NCBI GenBank assembly: GCA_030599515.1
Contig: JAUVNV010000078.1
Span: 1-10,067, forward strand
Origin: Acidimicrobiia bacterium
GTDB taxonomy: Bacteria; Actinomycetota; Acidimicrobiia; Spongiisociales; UBA5794
Length of the DNA: 10,067 nucleotides
Reading direction: 5' to 3'
Every line of letters begins with the position of its first letter. Within the stretch, counting starts at the first letter, position 1. This document shows positions 6,011 through 10,067 of this stretch, piece after piece. The position numbers and the translations under genes are program-made. The notes beneath the pieces were generated by a model. That model ran no database searches, was not told the origin of the DNA, and was given only the letters and a program-made list of their open reading frames with translations.

Positions 6011-6310
6011 TCACGAATCTGATGCAGCAAGCTCCTGGAACCAATCCTGGCCGTCGAGGTCTCGCGCGAACGCCTCGATCTCCGCTTCGGTGATCGCACT
6101 TGCCGTAACGACGATGTCGTACCCAACGCCGGTGGCGAGGAGCACGCTCACCACGCGGTGGCTCGCCGGGCGACGCTGCGTCGTTCCGCAGAACGGGCAG
6201 TCGAATCGATAGCGTCCCTCGTTCGCACCGGCGGCTAGTTCGAGGCCAACGTCGGCGATTGTGAGTTCCACGTCACCGCAGGTGGTGCAAGTTGTTCGGA
6301 TGGTTGTCAT
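6011..6310 (-). CDS. Small hypothetical zinc-ribbon protein
   Basis: A 99-aa protein I do not recognise as a named family. It begins with a zinc-ribbon-like fold carried by Cys8, Cys11, Cys38 and Cys41 (CTTC and CPFC, 26 residues apart), with a beta-rich middle (ELTIADVGLEL, then YRFDCP). The second half has a hydrophobic strand and a C-terminal acidic helix (ITEAEIEAFARDLDGQDW, 73-90). No signal peptide or membrane span is seen. The ATG at 6310 is preceded by GGAG with 9-nt spacing (6320-6323), which favours it over an upstream in-frame ATG giving 14 more residues. It lies alone between the paf and tat operons, bracketed by an inverted repeat upstream and a hairpin downstream, so it is probably its own transcription unit. 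Metal binding is inferred; a role in nucleic-acid or protein binding is only a guess. Confidence 0.75.
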   Translation of the reverse strand: MTTIRTTCTTCGDVELTIADVGLELAAGANEGRYRFDCPFCGTTQRRPASHRVVSVLLATGVGYDIVVTASAITEAEIEAFARDLDGQDWFQELAASDS

Positions 6311-6368
6311 GATCGGTAGCTCCGTTGCCAGCGTCGAATATCTCATCGGCACGGGAGCCGAACCCTGA

Positions 6369-6390
6369 ATGACTATTTCCGGCTAGTCAT
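6369..6390. repeat. Perfect inverted repeat between pafC and the zinc-ribbon gene
   Basis: ATGACTA (6369-6375) and TAGTCAT (6384-6390) form a perfect 7-bp inverted repeat with an 8-nt spacer, beginning 10 nt after the pafC stop. It could be a weak transcript-end hairpin of the paf operon, though no T tract follows. Alternatively it could be a dimeric operator upstream of the zinc-ribbon gene. The sequence alone does not decide. Confidence 0.6.
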
Positions 6391-6400
6391 CTTGCGGTTC

Positions 6401-7330
6401 TCAGGAATAGCGCTCAAGGATTCTCGATCGGAGATCTGCTGTCGCGACTGCGGCTTCGGGACCATCGACGATCTCGGCGTTGCGCCCCAGGCGGATCAAG
6501 AGACGGGCGGCAACCGCCGCGTCGCCGACACTCATCCGAATGGTCATAGCTTCGGGACCATCGTCGATCACGTCGACCGGGTAGTACTCGGCCACCCACC
6601 GGGCTTCTCCGATCAGACGGATGGTGACGTGGACATCATCGTCGGCCGGCGTGTAGCGGACGGCGGCCTCGTGTGGGGCCGGGTCGGGGGTGAATCGGCT
6701 CCCGGTCCGCTTCGCCGTGCGGATGCGGTCGATGCGGAACACCCGTTCCGCAGCCGCGCTCCTGCAGAAAGCGGAGACGTACCAGTTCCCGAGCGTCGTG
6801 AACACCGCCCAGGGTTCGATGTCGCGAACCTTCCCCTCTCCGGTAGCGATCGATGTGTGATCGATCTGCATCACTCTGCCCTCGATCGCGGCGGTACGCA
6901 ACGCGTCGACGAACCGGGGTTCGGGGATGTCGATGACGACGGCTTCGGTGCCCTCGGGCAAGAGCACCCGCTCGAGCTTCACGATCGCTCGATCGAGAGC
7001 GTCGCCGCCCGATCCGGCCGACTGCACGGCTTTGCCGGACGCGAGGATGCCGAGCGCTTCAGGAGCGGTGAGGCGGAGCGGACGCGAGAAATATTCGGCC
7101 ATCTCGACAACGATCTCATCGTCGTCGATCGTGGCGTCCATCAAGTCTCCGGGGCCGTAGCCGGGAAGACCACACACGAACACGGTATTGAGATCCCTGA
7201 TGAGTTCAACCCGCGTGTAGCCGAAACGCGTGCACACGTCATCGACCGACGAGAAGGGGTTCCCGATCACCCAGGGGAGCATGGCCAGCAGCCGGTTGAT
7301 CCGCCCGGCGGTCTTCGGCGAGTTCGTCAT
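6401..7330 (-). CDS. pafC: WYL-domain transcription regulator PafC
   Basis: Second half of the PafBC regulator. In mycobacteria PafB and PafC act together as a transcription activator of the RecA/LexA-independent DNA-damage response, with the WYL domains implicated in sensing a nucleic-acid signal. The 309-aa product has an N-terminal winged-helix region (about 8-60, with FSSVDDVCTRFGYTR as the likely recognition part), a linker, and a WYL domain around 140-215 containing the signature variant GNWYVSAF (181-188) and FRIDRIR (198-204). A C-terminal extension reaches 309. Open sequence runs upstream to 7576 inside pafB, but the ATG at 7330 overlaps the pafB stop by 4 nt (ATGA) and has GGAGG 4 nt upstream (7335-7339), so this start is firm. 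The gene ends the paf operon. Confidence 0.93.
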   Translation of the reverse strand: MTNSPKTAGRINRLLAMLPWVIGNPFSSVDDVCTRFGYTRVELIRDLNTVFVCGLPGYGPGDLMDATIDDDEIVVEMAEYFSRPLRLTAPEALGILASGKAVQSAGSGGDALDRAIVKLERVLLPEGTEAVVIDIPEPRFVDALRTAAIEGRVMQIDHTSIATGEGKVRDIEPWAVFTTLGNWYVSAFCRSAAAERVFRIDRIRTAKRTGSRFTPDPAPHEAAVRYTPADDDVHVTIRLIGEARWVAEYYPVDVIDDGPEAMTIRMSVGDAAVAARLLIRLGRNAEIVDGPEAAVATADLRSRILERYS

Positions 7331-8250
7331 CCGACCTCCACGTAGGAGATGAAACGTCGACGCAGTTCCGGCGGTGCGGTGAGTTGCGCCCGCTCCTCGA
7401 ATCCGACGAGCCAACCCAGGAAGGCTGCGGGGGCGGCCACGTCGATCGCCGCCTCGATCGACCCGTCCCGGCGGTGCGTGATCGTGGCTCGCGGCCCGAG
7501 TTCGCGTTCCGCGATCCACGCGACTTCTTCGTCGAAGACGACCATGGCGATCTCTGTTCCGTCCCCTGCATCCCATGGATGGTGGAGCACCTCGTCGGTG
7601 GGGTTCAGCCCGACCGGTGGGCTGAACGCTCCCGCACGGTCTCCGGACTCGAGAGCCGAAGCCCGGTCGAGTCGATAGACCCTGACCTCGTCACTGCTTG
7701 ACCCCGAACCAACCAGGTACCAGTGCCCACGACGGTGAACGAGTCCGTACGGCCGGATCCTGCGGGTGCGACCCCTGTACTCGAACGTCAACATGCGCCG
7801 CTCGGAGATAGCGGCGAACGCCACCGCCACGGTGTCTGCACGCTCGCCGAGGTCTGCTCCGAGTTGCGTCCCATCGAAGCTTCCGACGACACCGCCGAGC
7901 TTCATGAGCGCGTCCTGGCCCAACGGTCGACCGCCGAATCCGACTGCCTGCACGGCAAGAGAGAGGGCGGTCCTCTCCTCGTCTGTGAGATCGGGATCCT
8001 CGAGCGCGTAGCGATCGTCGTGTACGACGTATCCGAACTCGACCTCGAACACATCGGTTGCTTCGCGCTCGATCGGGATCCCGAGGCGGCGAAGCAGGTC
8101 CTTGTCGCGTTCGAACGTTCGGTGAAACGCCGAATCGTTGTCACGGTCGTAACCGGCGACCGTGTTCCTGATCTCATCGGCCGTCACAGGGTGTTCGACC
8201 GTCAGGAGATACGCCAGGAGGTTGAGGATTCGTTCGATGACTCTCTGCAT
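7327..8250 (-). CDS. pafB: WYL-domain transcription regulator PafB
   Basis: First half of the PafBC activator. The 307-aa product opens with a winged helix-turn-helix (about 1-70; PVTADEIR followed by RTFERDKDLLRRLGIPIE). A helical linker follows, then a WYL domain (about 143-230) with RRMLTFEYRG (151-160), RIRPYGLVHRRGHWYLVGS (164-182) holding the canonical WYL tripeptide at 177-179, and VYRLDR (191-196). The C-terminal extension carries AAFLGWLVGF, typical of WYL regulators. The start ATG at 8250 lies 11 nt after the pafA stop, with no convincing ribosome site. A longer frame to 8322 would overlap pafA by 61 nt and add a basic, non-family leader. Its stop overlaps the pafC start. Co-transcription with pafA is likely, so the Pup ligase and the damage-response regulator would be produced together. 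Confidence 0.93.
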   Translation of the reverse strand: MQRVIERILNLLAYLLTVEHPVTADEIRNTVAGYDRDNDSAFHRTFERDKDLLRRLGIPIEREATDVFEVEFGYVVHDDRYALEDPDLTDEERTALSLAVQAVGFGGRPLGQDALMKLGGVVGSFDGTQLGADLGERADTVAVAFAAISERRMLTFEYRGRTRRIRPYGLVHRRGHWYLVGSGSSSDEVRVYRLDRASALESGDRAGAFSPPVGLNPTDEVLHHPWDAGDGTEIAMVVFDEEVAWIAERELGPRATITHRRDGSIEAAIDVAAPAAFLGWLVGFEERAQLTAPPELRRRFISYVEVG

Positions 8251-8261
8251 CAACCGCGACG

Positions 8262-9617
8262 CTACAACGAGGCGATCAGTTTCTCGACCCTTTCGTCGAC
8301 CGCGCGGAAAGGATCTTTGCACACGATCGTCCGCTGGGCCTGGTCATTGAGCTTCAAATGGACCCAATCCACCGTGAAGTCCCGCTTCTTCATCTTCGCC
8401 GCCTTGATGAATTCACCCCGCAAGCGGGCTCGCGTGGTCGGGGGAGGGTCGGTCATCGCCGCGTCGATCTGCCCTTCGGTAACCACCCGATCCATCAAGC
8501 CGCGCCGTTCGAGGATGTAGTAGAGCCCCCGCTCGCGGTTCACATCGTGGTAGGCGAGGTCGACCAGGGACATCCTCGGAGACGAGAGAGGGAGGTCGTG
8601 CCTGGCCCCGTAGCGGTCGAGGAGTTGGAGCTTCGCCACCCAATCCACTTCCCGGGACAGGGTCATCGGGTCCTTCTCGAGCCCCGTGAGCAGGTGCTCC
8701 CACATGCCGATCGCCCGATCGATCTCCGGCGGGAAGCCTCGCGTTCTCGCGTATCGCAACGTTCGGTCCAGATACTCCCATTGCATGTCGAGAGCGGAGA
8801 GCTCTCGTCCGTTCGCGAGCCGCACGGACCGACGACAGGTCCTGTCATGTGCGATCTCGCGAATGGCTCGAATCGGATTCTCAAGGGTCATGTCGCGGAA
8901 CACCACGTCATCCTCCAACATCTGGAGCAACGCCGCCGTGGTTCCGATCTTCGCATACGTCGCGTACTCCGACATGTTCGAATCGCCCGCAATCACGTGG
9001 AGCCTGCGATAGCGTTCAGCGTCCGCGTGTGGTTCGTCCCTCGTGTTGATGATCGGACGGCTTCGCGTCGTCGCGGACGAGCTGCCCTCCCATATGTGTT
9101 CGGCGCGCTGTGCGATCGAGTACACGGTCCCCTGGGCCGTGTGGAGCACTTTTCCGGCCCCGGCGAATATCTGACGGCTTACGAAGAAGGGAATGAGAGT
9201 GTCGATGATCCGCTGGAAGTCGTCCTGACGGCCGACGAGGTAGTTCTCGTGGCAGCCGTACGAGTTCCCTGCGGAATCGGTGTTGTTCTTGAAGAGGTAG
9301 ACGTCCCCCCGAATGCCTTCATCGATCAGCCGTTCCTCGGCCGATTCGACGAGGCCCTCCAGAATCCGCTCCCCCGCCTTGTCGTGGGCGATGAGCTCCA
9401 ACAGCGAGTCACACTCGGGTGTCGCGTACTCCGGATGACTCCCGACATCGAGGTAGAGGCGGGCGCCGTTCTCGAGGAACACGTTGGAGGATCGGCCCCA
9501 CGAGACGACCCTGCGGAACAGGTACCGAGCGACCTCGTCGGGCGACAAGCGGCGTTGCCCGCGCAGCGTGCACGTGACCCCGTACTCACTCTCGATACCG
9601 AAGATTCGTCGCTCCAT
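8262..9617 (-). CDS. pafA: Pup-protein ligase PafA
   Basis: ATP-dependent ligase that joins the C-terminal glutamate of Pup to lysine side chains of target proteins, marking them for the actinobacterial proteasome; cytoplasmic, with a glutamine-synthetase-like fold. The 451-aa product is within one residue of the M. tuberculosis enzyme as I recall it. Clear family blocks are GIESEYGVTC (7-16) with the metal-binding Glu9, LSPDEVARYLFRRVVSWGRS (24-43), ARLYLDVGSHPEYAT (52-66) with the catalytic-base position Asp57, and LFKNNTDSAGNSYGCHENYL, HIWEGSSSATTRSRPIINTR and FTVDWVHLKLNDQAQRT further on. No key residue appears lost. The start ATG at 9617 matches the family N-terminus exactly. No Shine-Dalgarno site is visible, and the promoter may be leaderless. 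It heads the paf operon. Pup, dop and proteasome subunit genes are not in the window. Confidence 0.98.
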   Translation of the reverse strand: MERRIFGIESEYGVTCTLRGQRRLSPDEVARYLFRRVVSWGRSSNVFLENGARLYLDVGSHPEYATPECDSLLELIAHDKAGERILEGLVESAEERLIDEGIRGDVYLFKNNTDSAGNSYGCHENYLVGRQDDFQRIIDTLIPFFVSRQIFAGAGKVLHTAQGTVYSIAQRAEHIWEGSSSATTRSRPIINTRDEPHADAERYRRLHVIAGDSNMSEYATYAKIGTTAALLQMLEDDVVFRDMTLENPIRAIREIAHDRTCRRSVRLANGRELSALDMQWEYLDRTLRYARTRGFPPEIDRAIGMWEHLLTGLEKDPMTLSREVDWVAKLQLLDRYGARHDLPLSSPRMSLVDLAYHDVNRERGLYYILERRGLMDRVVTEGQIDAAMTDPPPTTRARLRGEFIKAAKMKKRDFTVDWVHLKLNDQAQRTIVCKDPFRAVDERVEKLIASL

Positions 9618-9623
9618 GATGTC

Positions 9624-9654
9624 AGCGTACCTTCGTTGGGAGTGTCTTCGTCAC
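9624..9654 (-). promoter_or_regulatory. Candidate leaderless promoter of the paf operon
   Basis: Minus-strand TACGCT (9624-9629) sits exactly 6 nt before the pafA ATG, with -35-like GTGACG (9649-9654) 19 bp upstream. The -10 box matches TANNNT only, and the spacing is long. The lack of any ribosome site before pafA supports a leaderless start. A TCGTCGGCG stretch upstream resembles the first half of the PafBC/RecA-NDp motif, but the -10 element is not at the required distance. Confidence 0.35.
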
Positions 9655-9670
9655 GCCGACGATTGGGAGA

Positions 9671-9679
9671 TGCGATAAT
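9671..9679 (+). promoter_or_regulatory. Extended -10 promoter of the DUF2007 gene, leaderless
   Basis: TGCGATAAT (9671-9679) is a good extended -10 element (TG, one base, GATAAT). Six bases separate it from the ATG at 9686, so transcription should start at or next to the start codon. No ribosome binding site exists, and no strong -35 is needed with an extended -10. Confidence 0.55.
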
Positions 9680-9685
9680 CGCCCC

Positions 9686-9931
9686 ATGAAGAAACGCGAT
9701 CGAGATGACCGTGGCGCCGATCAGTTGGAACCGCTTGTGCGGATCGGGGATCCTACCGAGGCGAATCTCCTGGCCGCCCAACTGCGCGCCGAAGGCATCT
9801 CGGTCCACGTCCACGGTGAGCTGTTCGGTCCGTACCCCGTCGGTGTCGGCGGCCTCGCCGAGGTCGAGATCTGGGTCGACGCGAGTCGCATGGCCGAAGC
9901 GCGGGCCATCGTCGCGGACTTCCGAACATAG
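9686..9931 (+). CDS. Small DUF2007-like protein
   Basis: An 81-aa cytoplasmic protein, the only plus-strand gene called. After a charged N-terminus (MKKRDRDDRG) it has a core of about 65 residues: PLVRIGDPTEANLLAAQLRAEGI (16-38), VHVHGE (40-45), then the VGVGGLAEVEIWV strand region (52-64) and the closing helix MAEARAIVADF. This ferredoxin-like pattern (valine strand, xxEAxLLAxxLxxxGI helix, a VxVxxExxxxA strand) is what I know as the DUF2007 family of putative signal-transducing proteins, whose biochemical role is unknown. It is divergent from pafA with only 68 nt between start codons, so the two may share regulation. The start is set by the extended -10 element six bases upstream. Confidence 0.82.
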   Translation: MKKRDRDDRGADQLEPLVRIGDPTEANLLAAQLRAEGISVHVHGELFGPYPVGVGGLAEVEIWVDASRMAEARAIVADFRT

Positions 9932-9977
9932 TGGTCTGTCGCGGAATTGGCGCCTGGGTGTCTCCGAGGCATCGGCG

Positions 9978-10067
9978 TCATCTGGCAAGGATGCACAACG
10001 CAGGCGCGGTCGGGACTGCGTCGAGGCGGAGGACGCCGCCAGGGGCGTCGAGGGCCGGAGAGACACG
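9978..10067 (-). CDS. Possible 3' end of an unidentified gene entering from the right
   Basis: The minus-strand frame that includes the last base of the window runs open for 29 codons and ends in TGA at 9978-9980, with C-terminal residues ALCILAR. Its composition is balanced (Leu, Val, Asp, Ala, Arg) and GC is highest at third positions, whereas the other open minus frames are Ser/Pro/Arg-rich as in shadow frames. This would be convergent with the DUF2007 gene, with 46 nt between stops. Too little is visible to assign a family, and it could be chance. Confidence 0.35.
   Translation of the reverse strand, partial: RVSPALDAPGGVLRLDAVPTAPALCILAR

Noticed and set aside
9655..9670. Possible PafBC (RecA-NDp type) motif upstream of pafA, TCGTCGGCG on the minus strand
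   Set aside because: The first half matches the remembered consensus TTGTCRGTG at 7 of 9 positions, but no TANNNT lies at the required 8-nt distance, so autoregulation by PafBC is not supported.
8358..9689. Long plus-strand open frame (443 codons) antisense to pafA
   Set aside because: It is the complement of a very well conserved pafA. Its predicted product is low in recognisable motifs and rich in Arg, Val, Pro and His, as expected of a shadow frame in GC-rich DNA.
9952..9970. Hairpin GCCTGGG-TGTCT-CCGAGGC between the DUF2007 gene and the right-edge frame
   Set aside because: The stem has a central G-G mismatch and there is no T tract on either strand, so it is too weak to call a bidirectional terminator.
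9326..10066. Minus-strand open frame of 246 codons across the DUF2007 gene
   Set aside because: It overlaps pafA out of frame and DUF2007 antisense, its composition is Ser/Arg/Pro-rich, and it shows no family motif.

Overview
The window is GC-rich and densely coded, almost entirely on the minus strand. It looks like chromosomal housekeeping DNA from an actinobacterium. The evidence is a Pup-ligase gene (pafA) followed by the WYL regulators pafB and pafC, then a twin-arginine translocase pair (tatA/B-like and tatC), then a Ski2-type helicase (helY). From memory, this is the gene order of the pafABC-tatAC-helY region of Mycobacterium tuberculosis. A DUF4193 zinc-ribbon protein and a stand-alone polyprenol-phosphate mannosyltransferase fit the same phylum. 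The lineage within Actinomycetota cannot be fixed from this sequence; a deep, non-mycobacterial branch is my inference from the divergent flanking genes.

Layout, read in the direction of transcription (right to left). At the right edge is the likely 3' end of an unidentified minus-strand gene (9978-10067). It converges on a small plus-strand DUF2007 gene (9686-9931), which is divergent from pafA. The paf operon is pafA (9617-8262), pafB (8250-7327) and pafC (7330-6401). An inverted repeat (6369-6390), a 99-aa zinc-ribbon gene (6310-6011) and a 12-bp hairpin (5953-5982) separate it from the next operon. That operon is tatA/B (5900-5553), tatC (5556-4840), helY (4843-2303) and a diacylglycerol/sphingosine-kinase-like gene (2306-1422), joined throughout by 4-nt start/stop overlaps. 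The DUF4193 gene (1362-955) and the mannosyltransferase gene (830-108) follow. The left edge is a heptanucleotide tandem-repeat tract (1-117) that runs into the 3' end of the mannosyltransferase gene and supplies its stop codon.

How the parts work together. PafA attaches the small protein Pup to lysines of proteins destined for the bacterial proteasome. In mycobacteria PafB and PafC act together as a DNA-damage-responsive transcription activator. TatA/B and TatC export folded proteins. HelY is an RNA-helicase-family protein. The lipid kinase homologue and the mannosyltransferase belong to membrane-lipid and cell-envelope metabolism. Pup, Dop, the proteasome subunits and the proteasomal ATPase are not in the window.

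I see no mobile element, CRISPR array, tRNA or rRNA, and no novel defence or biosynthetic system. The most unusual features are the heptamer array that overlaps a coding end, a tatC-linked TatA-family protein with TatB-like signatures, and several promoters placed so close to the start codon that leaderless translation is likely. Every base of the window lies within 300 bases of a called gene.
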